A stretch of 64,000 nucleotides of DNA from Acidovorax sp. Leaf191 (lineage in GTDB: Bacteria; Pseudomonadota; Gammaproteobacteria; Burkholderiales; Burkholderiaceae_C): NCBI RefSeq assembly GCF_001424425.1, contig NZ_LMPT01000024.1:91676-155675 (forward strand). The letters are read 5' to 3'. The notes under the pieces are model-generated. The model did not search any database and had not been told where the DNA came from. It saw nothing but the letters and a program-made list of their open reading frames with translations. Positions 48,860 to 58,044 of the stretch are shown here, one piece after another. The number at the start of each line of letters is the position of its first letter. Position 1 is the stretch's first letter. The translations under genes and the position numbers were made by a program.

Positions 48860-49480
48860 ATGTCTTCCGGCGGATTTCACGTACACGGCCCCCACGACCA
48901 CGCGGTGGAACATGCGACCCAGGGCCACGGCGACCACAGCGACCATGCTGCAGAGCACGGCAACGAGGGCGGCGGCATCTCGTCGATGAACAAGATCGCG
49001 ATGTTCACCGCCATCGTGGCCACGGTGGGCGCGATCTTCTCGTACATGGGTGGCGCCACGCAGGCCAATGCCGGCCTGCTCAAGAACGACGCGGCGATCA
49101 AGAAGACCGAGGCGTCCAACCAGTGGAATTACTTCCAGTCCAAAAGCACCAAGCAGTCCCTGGCCGAGCTGGCCCGTGACCTGGCGCCCGAGGACCGCAA
49201 GGCCGGCTACCAGACCAAGATCCAGCGCTACGAAACCGAGAAGAACGAGATCAAGGTCGTGGCCGAGAAGCTCGAAGCCGACGCCCACGAATTCGACCGC
49301 CAAAGCGAAGTGCAGATGCACCAGCACCACCGCTGGGCCCAGGCCACCACGGCGCTGCAGGTGGCCATCGCCCTGGCGGCCATTGCGCTGCTGACCAAGA
49401 AGAAATGGCTGGAATACGGCATGTACGGTGTCGCCGCCGTGGGCTTGGGCGTCGGCGTGGCCGCGGCCCTGCACATTTAA
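48860..49480 (+). CDS. DUF4337 membrane protein with His-rich N-terminus
   Basis: A 206-residue protein. The first 35 residues hold nine His (H-V-H-G-P-H-D-H and similar) and could bind metal. A transmembrane segment follows (about 45-65), then a coiled-coil region (about 80-160) and two hydrophobic stretches at the C-terminus. The central K-T-E-A-S-N-Q-W-N-Y-F-Q-S-K-S motif marks DUF4337, function unknown. It lies between thyA and folA, 13 bases before the latter. Confidence 0.85.
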   Translation: MSSGGFHVHGPHDHAVEHATQGHGDHSDHAAEHGNEGGGISSMNKIAMFTAIVATVGAIFSYMGGATQANAGLLKNDAAIKKTEASNQWNYFQSKSTKQSLAELARDLAPEDRKAGYQTKIQRYETEKNEIKVVAEKLEADAHEFDRQSEVQMHQHHRWAQATTALQVAIALAAIALLTKKKWLEYGMYGVAAVGLGVGVAAALHI

Positions 49481-49493
49481 GGAGCCTGCGTAC

Positions 49494-49982
49494 ATGCCCC
49501 TGCACCTCATCTACGCCCGCGCGGCCAACGGCATCATCGGCAAGGACAACGCCCTGCCCTGGCACCTGCCCGAGGACATGGCGCATTTCAAGCAGCTCAC
49601 GCAGGGTTGCCCGGTGGTGATGGGGCGAAGGACGTGGGACTCGCTGCCGCCGCGCTTTCGCCCCCTGCCCGGCCGCACCAACATCGTGGTCACGCGCCAG
49701 GGCGACTGGCAGGCTGAAGGCGCGCACCGCGCAGGCAGCCTGCAGGAAGCGCTGGCACAGTGCAACGCTGGCCAGACGGTGTGGGTCATCGGTGGTGCGC
49801 AGGTCTACGCCGAGGCCCTGCCGCTGGCCGACCGGCTGGAGGTGACCGAGATCGACCGGGACTTCGAGGGCGATGCGTACGCTCCCGCGCTGGGCGACGC
49901 ATGGGTGGCATCCGAACGCAGCGAGCATGTCAGCACCAATGGGCTGCCCTTCAGCTTCGTGAGCTACGTGCGCGCAGGCTGA
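49494..49982 (+). CDS. folA: Dihydrofolate reductase
   Basis: A 162-residue enzyme reducing DHF to THF with NADPH. N-terminal A-A-N-G-I-I-G-K-D-N-A-L-P-W, then V-M-G-R-R-T-W-D-S-L and W-V-I-G-G-A-Q-V-Y are the family hallmarks. ATG 49494 has ribosome site AAGGAG. Forms a folate-thymidylate unit with thyA. Confidence 0.98.
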   Translation: MPLHLIYARAANGIIGKDNALPWHLPEDMAHFKQLTQGCPVVMGRRTWDSLPPRFRPLPGRTNIVVTRQGDWQAEGAHRAGSLQEALAQCNAGQTVWVIGGAQVYAEALPLADRLEVTEIDRDFEGDAYAPALGDAWVASERSEHVSTNGLPFSFVSYVRAG

Positions 49983-50038
49983 GCGCCCAACACATGCATG
50001 CGGCGTTGCGCAGCGGCATGCGCGCAATGCCGTTTGCG

Positions 50039-50323
50039 CTACTGCGACACCGGAGCCGGTGTCTGGGACGGCGTCTGAGACGGCTCCGGCTCTGGCGTCT
50101 GCGATGGCGTAAGCGCTGGGGGCGGCGCGGGGGTCTGGGCAGGTGTCTGGCTGGCGCCGGGCGAGCCTGCTTGCACCGGTGCCTGCGCATTGGGCGCGGA
50201 GGCCGGCGCCTGGGCAGGCTGCAGGCCCGGAACCACGGCAGGTGTGTTGACGCCCTGGGCGGACGCGGCGCAGGCGGCGAGCGCCAGCGACAAGGCCAGT
50301 GTCTGCGGATGAAGGACTTTCAT
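50039..50323 (-). CDS. Small secreted Pro/Thr/Gln-rich protein
   Basis: A 94-residue protein with a signal peptide (about 1-22, ending A-A-S-A-Q-G) and a low-complexity remainder of S-Q-T-P and P-A-Q-A repeats without a globular domain. The family is not recognised. The low complexity makes a coding assignment less certain, but the ATG-signal peptide combination supports it. Confidence 0.5.
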   Translation of the reverse strand: MKVLHPQTLALSLALAACAASAQGVNTPAVVPGLQPAQAPASAPNAQAPVQAGSPGASQTPAQTPAPPPALTPSQTPEPEPSQTPSQTPAPVSQ

Positions 50324-50690
50324 GGACGATCTCCAGCGGAAAGAGGCTTCGAGTCTCGCGATGCCAGTACTGCCGGGCAGTCAGACAAAATCCCACGATG
50401 GGCAGAGGCTTGAGCGCATCCTGGCTCGCGCCGATGCCTGGCCGGTTGACGGCAGTGCAAGGGCGTGAAAGGCCGTGCAAGGGCGTACCAAGGCATGCCG
50501 AGGGTGGGTACCATTCACGACTGACTGACAGACCGACCGACCGTGTCAACGAAGATGCGCTCAGGCGCGCGCCGGCCGCTGTGCCAGCGGCGCCGACTGC
50601 GGCTACGCAGTCCAGACAATGATCAGAGGCTTGGGCATCCAATGCCCGGATTACCGCTGAGCGGCCCTTGTTTCACTCATCAATTCAACT
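50324..50690. other. Gene-free stretch upstream of xth
   Basis: No credible gene. Contains short direct repeats (GTGCAAGGGCGT twice within 50455-50490) and a tetranucleotide-like run (GACTGACTGACAGACCGACC, 50519-50538). The xth promoter is not obvious. Confidence 0.5.
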
Positions 50691-51467
50691 ATGCAAATTG
50701 CCACCTGGAACGTGAACTCCCTGTCCGTGCGCCTGCCCCAGGTACTTGCCTGGCTGGAGGCCAACCCCGTGGACGCACTGGGTCTGCAGGAGCTCAAGCT
50801 CACCGACGACAAGTTTCCGCACGACGCGCTCAAGGAGGCGGGTTACCAGACCGTGACCTTCGGGCAGAAGACGTACAACGGCGTGGCCATCCTGAGCCGC
50901 CACCCACTGCGCGACGTGGTGCGCAACATCCCGGGCCATACGGACGAGCAGGCGCGGGTGATCGCAGCGACGATCGATACGCCGAGCGGCGCGCTGCGTT
51001 TGGTGAACTGCTATTTCGTGAACGGCCAGGCGCCGGGTACCGAAAAGTTCGCCTACAAGATGCTGTGGCTCGCGGCGCTGCACCGCTGGCTGCGCGAGGA
51101 GATGGCAGCACACCCGCGGCTGGCGTTGGTGGGGGATTTCAACGTGGCGCCGGAAGACCGCGACTCGTTCGACCCGGTGGGGCTCAAGGACACCATCCAC
51201 CACACGGTGGAAGAGCGGCGGCATTTTCAGGACCTGATTGCGCTGGGCCTGACCGACACCTTCCGCATGTTCGAGCAGCCCGACAAAGCCTATTCCTGGT
51301 GGGACTACCGCATGCTCGGTTTTCAGAAGAACCGGGGTTTGCGTATCGACCACATCCTGGTGAGCGAGGCCCTGCGCCCCACGGTGACCGCGTGCACCGT
51401 AGACCGCGCACCGCGCAAGAACCCGCAGCCGAGCGACCATGCGCCGGTGGTGGTGACCCTGGGCTAA
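50691..51467 (+). CDS. xth: Exodeoxyribonuclease III
   Basis: A 258-residue Mg-dependent AP endonuclease/3'-exonuclease for base excision repair. Motifs: A-T-W-N-V-N-S-L at the start, L-Q-E-L-K (metal Glu), G-D-F-N-V-A-P-E-D and the terminal S-D-H-A-P-V with the catalytic His. Full length. Confidence 0.97.
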   Translation: MQIATWNVNSLSVRLPQVLAWLEANPVDALGLQELKLTDDKFPHDALKEAGYQTVTFGQKTYNGVAILSRHPLRDVVRNIPGHTDEQARVIAATIDTPSGALRLVNCYFVNGQAPGTEKFAYKMLWLAALHRWLREEMAAHPRLALVGDFNVAPEDRDSFDPVGLKDTIHHTVEERRHFQDLIALGLTDTFRMFEQPDKAYSWWDYRMLGFQKNRGLRIDHILVSEALRPTVTACTVDRAPRKNPQPSDHAPVVVTLG

Positions 51468-51532
51468 GGAACGACCTTGCCTTTTGACCGCACCCTGTGG
51501 ACGGGGGGTTTTCTTTTTCGAGACGCACAAAG

Positions 51533-51559
51533 TAAAAGGGGCTGCACATGGCAGCCCCC
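51533..51559 (-). terminator. Intrinsic terminator of the DUF2383 gene
   Basis: Minus strand: GGGGCTGC / GCAGCCCC stem with a five-base loop followed by TTTTACTTTG. It lies 92 bases beyond the stop of the gene at 51652. Confidence 0.75.
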
Positions 51560-51651
51560 TACGCTTTGATCGAATGCGGGCGATCACTGCAGATCAGGAA
51601 TGCTGCCCGACTTGACGCCGAGCCCCCGCCTGCAGATGACGCCCTGCCCGA

Positions 51652-52590
51652 TCAATCGCGCTTGTACGAATCGCGCAGCGCGCGCACTTCGTCATGGTTG
51701 CGCTGTGCGCCTTGCGATTGGCGCTGCACCAGGGCCTGCACCTGGGCAGGCAGCGTGTTCTTCAGCGCCTTGCGGTAGCGTGCCACGGCAGCGTCTTCGC
51801 CGCGTTCGCACTCTTCCAGCACCGCCTTGTCGTCCTGCACGGACAGGGCCGTCTTCACGGACACCCAGCCGCGGTGCAGCGCACCCGAGACCGTGCCGCC
51901 GGACGCTGGCTCGCCACCCAGGCGGCGCACTTCGTGCTCCAGCTCGGTACCGGCGGCCGCGCATTCTTGCGCATGGCGCTGGAATACCGACTTGAGTTCG
52001 GGAGCCTTGGCGTGTTCGGCGCAGGACTTGAAGCCGTACTCGCCGTCACGGGCGGACTCGAGCAGGTCGTTCAGCACGTCGATCACATCGTCGTTGTCGA
52101 CCACATCCATGGGACGGGTGTCGCCGGCCTGGTAGCGCGAAGCGCGGTCCCAGGCAGCACGCGTTGCAGGGCGCGCATCGGACCAGGCCAGTCCATCGGC
52201 GTGGCGTGCGCGCCAATCGTCGGCCAGGCGGGGTTCGACTGCGTCGAAATCGCCTTCATAGCGGCCCACGGAGGACCAGCCCAGTTCGTAGGCAGGACGG
52301 TACTGGTCATACGTGCGGCCACCCACATAGTAGGGCTCGCGCTCGTAGCTTTCGCGCCAGTAGGCATCTTCTGCGGTGGGGTTGACGGCTTCGGCGGCTG
52401 CCTTGCCCGTCAGGCCGCCGACGACTGCGCCAGCCACACCACCGACTGCGGCACCCACGGGGCCACCAAAGGCACCTGCGGCTGCACCTGCTGCGGCGCC
52501 GCCCAGGGCAGCACCCACTCCGGTGCCCACAGGATGGGAACCTGGTTCATTGGTCAAAGGGTCGCGGTTGGCATCATTGAAATCCGACAT
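51652..52590 (-). CDS. PA2169-type four-helix-bundle (DUF2383) protein with glycine zipper
   Basis: A 312-residue protein. Residues about 20-62 form a glycine-zipper segment (G-V-G-A-A-L-G-G-A-A-A-G-A-A-A-G) likely to insert in a membrane. The C-terminal 145 residues are a ferritin-like four-helix DUF2383 bundle (V-I-D-V-L-N-D-L-L-E-S-A-R-D-G). The family is often stress-induced, but its role is unknown. ATG 52590 has a clear GGAGAG ribosome site. Confidence 0.85.
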   Translation of the reverse strand: MSDFNDANRDPLTNEPGSHPVGTGVGAALGGAAAGAAAGAFGGPVGAAVGGVAGAVVGGLTGKAAAEAVNPTAEDAYWRESYEREPYYVGGRTYDQYRPAYELGWSSVGRYEGDFDAVEPRLADDWRARHADGLAWSDARPATRAAWDRASRYQAGDTRPMDVVDNDDVIDVLNDLLESARDGEYGFKSCAEHAKAPELKSVFQRHAQECAAAGTELEHEVRRLGGEPASGGTVSGALHRGWVSVKTALSVQDDKAVLEECERGEDAAVARYRKALKNTLPAQVQALVQRQSQGAQRNHDEVRALRDSYKRD

Positions 52591-52763
52591 GGAAGCTCTC
52601 CGGTTGGTTGACAGTGAATTCATTGTTGAAGTCACGCCGCGCAACGCGGGTCGGCCCATGGATGGCTTGAATGTAGGACAGCGCCAGCCTGCCGATGGCA
52701 CTGCGGCGTCCGCTGTGGAGTGCCGCAGTGTGGCGCTGCGAGCCTTGCCGCATCAAATTCAAA

Positions 52764-52820
52764 CGCTACAAAAACAATAGCTATTCGCGCTTGAGGATGA
52801 AGCGGCAGCGGCTGGTTTCA
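52764..52820 (+). repeat. Dispersed palindromic repeat, copy I
   Basis: GCTACAAAAACAATAGCTAT, TCGCGCTT, GAGGATG loop, AAGCGGCAGCGGCTGGTTTC. The left flank matches copy A (ACTACAAAAACAATAGCT). It overlaps the ntrC stop codon. Confidence 0.75.
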
Positions 52821-54533
52821 TGCTTCGTCCGGGGCGTCCAGCCCCAGTTCCTGGATCTTGCGCGTGATGGTATTGCGGCCGATACCCAGGCGCTGCGCAG
52901 CCTCCATGCGGCGGCCATGCGTGGCGGTCAAAGCGGTGCGGATGAGGCGCGATTCAAAGCGTCGCGTCAGGGCGTCCCACACCTCGGGCTGGCCGCCTGC
53001 AAGCAGCCTCTGCGCCTCGGTCTCGAGCGCCTGCTCCCAGCTGTTGACGGTGCCACTGACGACCCCACCCACCGCACCCGGCGCCCCCGCGACGGCGGCC
53101 GCCGGCGCACCATCCATCGCTGCCGACCACGCGGTGGCCGTGTTGGCGCTGGCTGCGCTGCCATAGGCTGCTGGCGCCAAGCCTGCCAAGGACGCGCTGG
53201 ACGCCGCTGGCGCCTGCAAGCCGCCAACCCGCTCTGCGGGCACGGCGTTCGCGGCGTAGGCGGGTGCAACGCCGCCAGGCGCTGACTGGTGCGCCCCTGC
53301 GGAGTCGGCGCTGGCGCTGGCGCTGGCGCCTGCACGCTGCGCGGACTGGTAGACGGGCGCCTCCAGCACTTCGGGGGGCAAGTCCTGCTGCGAGATGACC
53401 TGGGCCGGCGCCATCACGGTGAGCCAGTGGCAGATGTTCTCCAGCTGCCGCACGTTGCCCGGAAACGCGAACTGCTCCAGCCGCGCAATGGCCGAGTCCG
53501 CAATGCGCTTGGGCTCCACGCCCAGCTGCCGCGCGCTTTGCTGCAGGAAGTGGCGCGTGAGCACGGGCACGTCTTCGTGCCGCTCGCGCAGCGCGGGCAG
53601 CCGCAGGCGAATGACGTTGAGGCGGTGGAACAAGTCCTCGCGGAAGCCGCCTTCCTTGACGCGCTTTTCCAGGTCCTGGTGGGTGGCCGCGATCACGCGC
53701 ACATGCGCCTTGACCGCTGCATGGCCGCCCACGCGGTAGAACTGGCCGTCGGAGAGCACACGCAAAAGGCGCGTCTGCAGGTCGAACGGCATGTCGCCGA
53801 TTTCATCGAGGAACAACGTGCCGCCTTCGGCTTGCTCGAAGCGGCCGCGCCGCTGCGTCTGCGCGCCGGTGAAGGCGCCGCGCTCGTGGCCGAACAGTTC
53901 GGATTCGAGCAGGTCCTTGGGGATGGCTGCGGTGTTGATGGCCACGAAGGGCCCGTCGGCCACCGGCGAGTGCTTGTGCAGCGCACGCGCCACCAGCTCC
54001 TTGCCCGAGCCCGATTCGCCGGTGATGAGCACCGTGACCTGGCTCTGGCTCAGGCGGCCGATGGCACGGAAAACGTCCTGCATGGCAGGCGCCTGGCCCA
54101 GCATTTCGGGGGTCTCGGCCTGGCGCTCCTCGATGACCTCTTCGCGCTGGCTTTCTTCCACCGCGCGGCGGATGAGTTCCACCGCCTTGGGCAGGTCGAA
54201 AGGCTTGGGCAGGTATTCAAAAGCACCGCGCTGGAAGGCCGACACGGCGCTGTCCAGATCGGAGTACGCCGTCATGATGATGACGGGCAGGCCGGGCTGC
54301 AGCTCGCGCACTTTTTCCAGCAACTGCAGGCCCGAACCGCCGGGCATGCGGATGTCGCTCACCAGCACCTGGGGGCCTTGCCGGGCGGGGTCGCCGGCGG
54401 TGATGTCGGCCAGCGCATCCAGCACCTCGCGGGGGTGGGTGAAGCTGCGTGTGGGCAGGTTCTCGCGGGCCAGCGCCTTTTCGAGCACGAAGCGGATCGA
54501 GGGGTCGTCGTCTACTAACCAGATCGGCTTCAT
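52818..54533 (-). CDS. glnG: Nitrogen regulation response regulator NtrC
   Basis: A 571-residue sigma-54 activator. Receiver domain about 1-125 (D-D-D-P-S-I at the start, V-S-D-I-R-M-P-G with the phospho-Asp). AAA+ domain about 140-380 with G-E-S-G-S-G-K-E and the sigma-54 contact G-A-F-T-G-A. Fis-type HTH at the end (G-R-N-T-I-T-R-K-I). Residues about 397-490 are an unusual Ala/Ser/Gly-rich linker, which explains a length about 100 above the usual 470. Activates glnA and other nitrogen genes. Confidence 0.97.
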   Translation of the reverse strand: MKPIWLVDDDPSIRFVLEKALARENLPTRSFTHPREVLDALADITAGDPARQGPQVLVSDIRMPGGSGLQLLEKVRELQPGLPVIIMTAYSDLDSAVSAFQRGAFEYLPKPFDLPKAVELIRRAVEESQREEVIEERQAETPEMLGQAPAMQDVFRAIGRLSQSQVTVLITGESGSGKELVARALHKHSPVADGPFVAINTAAIPKDLLESELFGHERGAFTGAQTQRRGRFEQAEGGTLFLDEIGDMPFDLQTRLLRVLSDGQFYRVGGHAAVKAHVRVIAATHQDLEKRVKEGGFREDLFHRLNVIRLRLPALRERHEDVPVLTRHFLQQSARQLGVEPKRIADSAIARLEQFAFPGNVRQLENICHWLTVMAPAQVISQQDLPPEVLEAPVYQSAQRAGASASASADSAGAHQSAPGGVAPAYAANAVPAERVGGLQAPAASSASLAGLAPAAYGSAASANTATAWSAAMDGAPAAAVAGAPGAVGGVVSGTVNSWEQALETEAQRLLAGGQPEVWDALTRRFESRLIRTALTATHGRRMEAAQRLGIGRNTITRKIQELGLDAPDEA

Positions 54534-54573
54534 ATCTTTTTCTTACCTTCCCTGTGGTTGCGTGTCAGGGACC

Positions 54574-55662
54574 TCAGGGCAAGGGAATCAGGATGCGGAA
54601 GTCGGTGCGACCCGGTACGCTGTCGCATTCGATCAACCCGTGGTGCCGCTGTACAAAGGTTTGTGCCAGCGTGAGCCCCAGCCCCGATCCGCCGTCCCGA
54701 CCCGACACGAGGGGATAGAAAATCCGCTCTTTGATCGCGTCGGGTACGCCCGGTCCGTTGTCGATGACATGCAATTCCAGTGCCAGCCGATAACGCTGGC
54801 GACCAAACGTTACTTGTCGTGCCACGCGGGTGCGCAGCGTGATGACTGCGTCGCCTGCGCCGATGCGGTCGGTCAGGGCCTGGGCGCCGTTCTGCACGAT
54901 ATTCAGCAGGGCCTGGATCAGCTGCGCCCGGTCGCCGCGGAACTCGGGGATGGAGGTGTCGTAGTCGCGCAGCACCTTCAGGCCCTGCGGGTACTCCACC
55001 AGCACGAGCGAGCGCACGCGCTCGCACACTTCGTGGATGTTGACGTCACCTACCAGGTGGGGATGGCGGTGCGGCGCCAGCAGCCGGTCCACCAGGCTTT
55101 GCAGGCGGTCGGCTTCGTGGATGATGACCTGGGTGTATTCGGTGAGCTCGCGGCTTTCGAGCTCCATCTCCAGCAACTGGGCGGCACCGCGGATCCCGCC
55201 CAGCGGGTTCTTGATCTCGTGCGCCAGGTTGCGGATGAGCTCCTTGTTGGCCTGGGCCTGGTCGAGCAGGCGCTCCTCGCGGTCCTGCCGCGCCTGCTGC
55301 TCCAGCGGCCACAGCTCCACCAGGATCTCGCCGACCTGCTCCGCGTCGGCCACGCTCACATGCACAGGCACCGGGTCCTGGTGCAGGCGCTTGAGGCCGG
55401 CCTCGTAGCGCAGCGCCGCAAAGTCCTTGCCCCGGGCTCCCGCCAGCGCGGTCTGCAGCAGCGCGGGGTCGGTGAAGAAGGTGGAGAAGTCGGCGCCCTC
55501 GAGCGTGCGGCGCGACAGGCCCAGGGTGTTTTCCAGCGCGGCGTTGGCAAACTGCACGGCGCCGTCGGCCCGCAGCACCGCCACGAGCGTGGACATCAGG
55601 TCCAGGGAATGAAAACGCCCCGTGTCGGAGGACGGGGCATCGGTGGGAGGAAGGGAGTTCAC
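54574..55662 (-). CDS. glnL: Nitrogen regulation sensor kinase NtrB
   Basis: A 362-residue soluble histidine kinase partner of NtrC. PAS-like N-terminus (about 20-120), H-box N-L-A-H-E-I-K-N-P-L-G-G-I-R-G, N-box, and G-box S-G-L-G-L-T-L. GTG 55662 is the chosen start; ATG 55596 is the alternative but would cut into the PAS region. Translated just before ntrC (40-base gap). Confidence 0.95.
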   Translation of the reverse strand: MNSLPPTDAPSSDTGRFHSLDLMSTLVAVLRADGAVQFANAALENTLGLSRRTLEGADFSTFFTDPALLQTALAGARGKDFAALRYEAGLKRLHQDPVPVHVSVADAEQVGEILVELWPLEQQARQDREERLLDQAQANKELIRNLAHEIKNPLGGIRGAAQLLEMELESRELTEYTQVIIHEADRLQSLVDRLLAPHRHPHLVGDVNIHEVCERVRSLVLVEYPQGLKVLRDYDTSIPEFRGDRAQLIQALLNIVQNGAQALTDRIGAGDAVITLRTRVARQVTFGRQRYRLALELHVIDNGPGVPDAIKERIFYPLVSGRDGGSGLGLTLAQTFVQRHHGLIECDSVPGRTDFRILIPLP

Positions 55663-55717
55663 GCGCTTGTGACGACTACGGTATGGCGAGGGTTTTGGCG
55701 GAGTTGCGGCCAGCGAA

Positions 55718-56242
55718 TCAGTTGGCGGCAGCAGGCAGGCGCGCAATCTCGCGCTTGATGCCGGCGATATCGCTTTCGCTGCGGGTGATGTTGGCCTTGA
55801 GTTCCGCCGTGCGCTCGATGTAGCGCTGCGGGTTGCGCAGGTCGAGTGCATTGCGCTCGGGCGCGCCACCGTTGTATTCCTTCACCAGATCTGCGTGGCG
55901 CGCCTCGGCCTTGCGCAGCTCGGACTCCAGGATGGCGCGTGCGTCGGAATCGCGGGCCTTCTGGTCGTTGGTGCTGACGCGCGGTGCGGACGGTGGCGAC
56001 GCCGAGGTGGCACTGCCACCACCGGCAGACGGAGCTGCGGCAGCAGGCGCTGCAGCACCTGCGGGGCGGCTGCCCTGCACCACCGTCACGTTGCCACCTT
56101 CCACCAGTTTGCAGCCGCGCTCCTTGGCCTGCTGGGCGTTGTTGGTGTATTCGTTGCCACAGCGGTAGATGCGGTCTTGCGCCCAGGCGGCCGGGGCCGT
56201 CGTCGCAGCGATCAATAACAGGGAGATGAGCGTTTTCTTCAT
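55718..56242 (-). CDS. DUF4124 domain secreted protein
   Basis: A 174-residue exported protein. Signal peptide about 1-21 (A-A-W-A-Q). DUF4124-type start of the mature protein, D-R-I-Y-R-C-G-N-E-Y-T-N-N. A Pro/Ala/Gly-rich middle is followed by a charged helical end (A-R-A-I-L-E-S-E-L-R-K-A-E-A-R). Function unknown; common between glnA and ntrB in this group. ATG follows GAGGAAA. Confidence 0.88.
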   Translation of the reverse strand: MKKTLISLLLIAATTAPAAWAQDRIYRCGNEYTNNAQQAKERGCKLVEGGNVTVVQGSRPAGAAAPAAAAPSAGGGSATSASPPSAPRVSTNDQKARDSDARAILESELRKAEARHADLVKEYNGGAPERNALDLRNPQRYIERTAELKANITRSESDIAGIKREIARLPAAAN

Positions 56243-56402
56243 TCGGTTTCCTCGCACTGCCATGCAGGGGGTGCGGTGGAGTATCCACCAATCACCGTGC
56301 ATCGCCAATCCAACACCAGCAGGCCCCCACAGGGCTTTGTACAAGGATGCAACGGCCCAGCCACTGGTTCCGTTGCAGTCCGCCCAATCCTTGCGCGCCA
56401 TG

Positions 56403-56428
56403 AAAAAAGGCGGCTTGCGCCGCCTTTT
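56403..56428. terminator. Intrinsic terminator after glnA
   Basis: AAAAAAGGCGGC / GCCGCCTTTT around a TTGC loop; symmetrical, so usable in both directions. It is the expected terminator of the minus-strand glnA. Confidence 0.92.
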
Positions 56429-56454
56429 GGGTGTAACAGCCTGCAGGCAGGCGA

Positions 56455-57870
56455 TTACAGCGAGTAGTACATGTCGTATTCGACAGGGTGGGGAGCCATG
56501 CGGAAACGCGTGACTTCCTGCATCTTGAGGTCGATGTAGGCGTCCAGCATGGAGTCGGAGAACACGCCACCCTTGGTCAGGAAGCCGCGGTCCTTGTCCA
56601 GGTATTCCAGCGCCTGGTCCAGGCTGTGGCACACGGTGGGCACCAGCTTGTCTTCTTCGGGCGGCAGATGGTACAGGTCCTTCGTGGCGGCTTCGCCGGG
56701 ATGGATCTTGTTTTCCACACCATCCAGACCCGCCATCATCAGGGCCGAGAAGCACAGGTAAGGATTGGCCGATGGATCGGGGAAGCGCGCTTCGATGCGG
56801 CGGCCCTTGGGGTTGGCCACGTAAGGAATGCGGATCGAGGCCGAGCGGTTGCGGGCCGAGTAGGCCAGCTTCACAGGGGCTTCGAAGCCGGGCACCAGAC
56901 GCTTGTACGAGTTGGTGCCAGGGTTGGTGATGGCGTTCAGGGCACGTGCGTGCTTGATGATGCCGCCGATGTAGTACAGCGCGAAGTCCGACAGGCCGGC
57001 GTAGCCGTCGCCTGCGAACAGGTTCTTGCCGTCCTTCCAGATGGACTGGTGCACGTGCATGCCGGAGCCGTTGTCGCCAGCGTAAGGCTTGGGCATGAAG
57101 GTGGCGGTCTTGCCGTAGGCGTTGGCCACGTTCCAGACCACGTACTTCAGGACCTGCGTCCAGTCGGCGCGCTCGACCAGCGTGCTGAACTTGGTGCCGA
57201 TTTCATTTTGGCCAGCGCCCGCCACTTCGTGGTGGAACACTTCGACCGGGATGCCCAGGGATTCGAGGATCAGGGACATTTCAGCGCGCATGTCTTGCGT
57301 GCTGTCAACCGGAGGCACTGGGAAGTAGCCGCCCTTGACCGTGGGACGGTGGCCGCGGTTGCCGCCTTCGAGCTTGGCACCCGAATTCCAGGGGGCTTCG
57401 TACTCTTCGATCTCGAACATGACCTTGCCGGGTTCGTTGGACCAACGCACGCCGTCGAAGATGAAGAATTCTGGCTCGGGGCCGAAGAAGGCCGTGTCGC
57501 CCAGGCCGGAGGCCTTAAGGTAGGCTTCAGCGCGCTTGGCGATGGAGCGTGGATCGCGGTCGTAGGCCTTGCCGTCGCCGGGCTCGATCACGTCGCACTG
57601 CAGGAACAGCGTGGTTTCTTCGAAGAACGGGTCGATGTTGGCGGTGTTCGGGTCGGGCATCAGTTGCATGTCCGAAGCTTCGATACCCTTCCAGCCAGCC
57701 ACCGAGGAGCCGTCGAATGCGTGGCCGGACGTGAACTTGTCTTCATCAAAGTGGGAAACAGGCACGGTCACGTGCTGTTCCTTGCCACGGGTATCGGTGA
57801 AACGGAAGTCAACGAACTTGACTTCGTTTTCCTTCACCATCTTTATCACGTCTGCAACGGTCTTGGCCAT
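56455..57870 (-). CDS. glnA: Glutamine synthetase, type I
   Basis: A 471-residue GSI-beta enzyme fixing ammonia into glutamine. It carries the N-terminal K-F-V-D-F-R-F-T-D-T, catalytic-loop G-S-G-M-H-V-H-Q-S and the adenylylation site D-L-Y-H-L-P-P-E-E near residue 395, so it should be controlled by GlnE. ATG 57870 has ribosome site AGGAGA. Transcribed from a sigma-54 promoter with NtrC sites. Confidence 0.99.
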   Translation of the reverse strand: MAKTVADVIKMVKENEVKFVDFRFTDTRGKEQHVTVPVSHFDEDKFTSGHAFDGSSVAGWKGIEASDMQLMPDPNTANIDPFFEETTLFLQCDVIEPGDGKAYDRDPRSIAKRAEAYLKASGLGDTAFFGPEPEFFIFDGVRWSNEPGKVMFEIEEYEAPWNSGAKLEGGNRGHRPTVKGGYFPVPPVDSTQDMRAEMSLILESLGIPVEVFHHEVAGAGQNEIGTKFSTLVERADWTQVLKYVVWNVANAYGKTATFMPKPYAGDNGSGMHVHQSIWKDGKNLFAGDGYAGLSDFALYYIGGIIKHARALNAITNPGTNSYKRLVPGFEAPVKLAYSARNRSASIRIPYVANPKGRRIEARFPDPSANPYLCFSALMMAGLDGVENKIHPGEAATKDLYHLPPEEDKLVPTVCHSLDQALEYLDKDRGFLTKGGVFSDSMLDAYIDLKMQEVTRFRMAPHPVEYDMYYSL

Positions 57871-57922
57871 CAGGTTCTCCTGGGTAAAGCGCTTGTTGAA
57901 AAAAGGATTTTGCGTAAACAAA

Positions 57923-57938
57923 AGCAGTTTGCGTGCCA
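57923..57938 (-). promoter_or_regulatory. Sigma-54 promoter of glnA
   Basis: On the minus strand TGGCACGCAAACTGCT matches the -24/-12 consensus TGGCACG-N4-TTGCW with correct spacing. It predicts a start near 57912 and a short leader of about 42 bases. Confidence 0.9.
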
Positions 57939-58005
57939 GCCGGGTGCAGCCGCCGCACTATGTAGGAGCGCCACGGACTGCAGACCGTCAGCGCACGCAT
58001 TCGAT

Positions 58006-58022
58006 TGCACCAATTCAGTGCA
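58006..58022. promoter_or_regulatory. NtrC-binding site 1 (glnA)
   Basis: TGCACCAATTCAGTGCA shows perfect GCAC-N7-GTGC dyads. Centre about -102 relative to the predicted glnA start. Confidence 0.9.
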
Positions 58023-58044
58023 TCAAATTACTTATGGGCGTACT

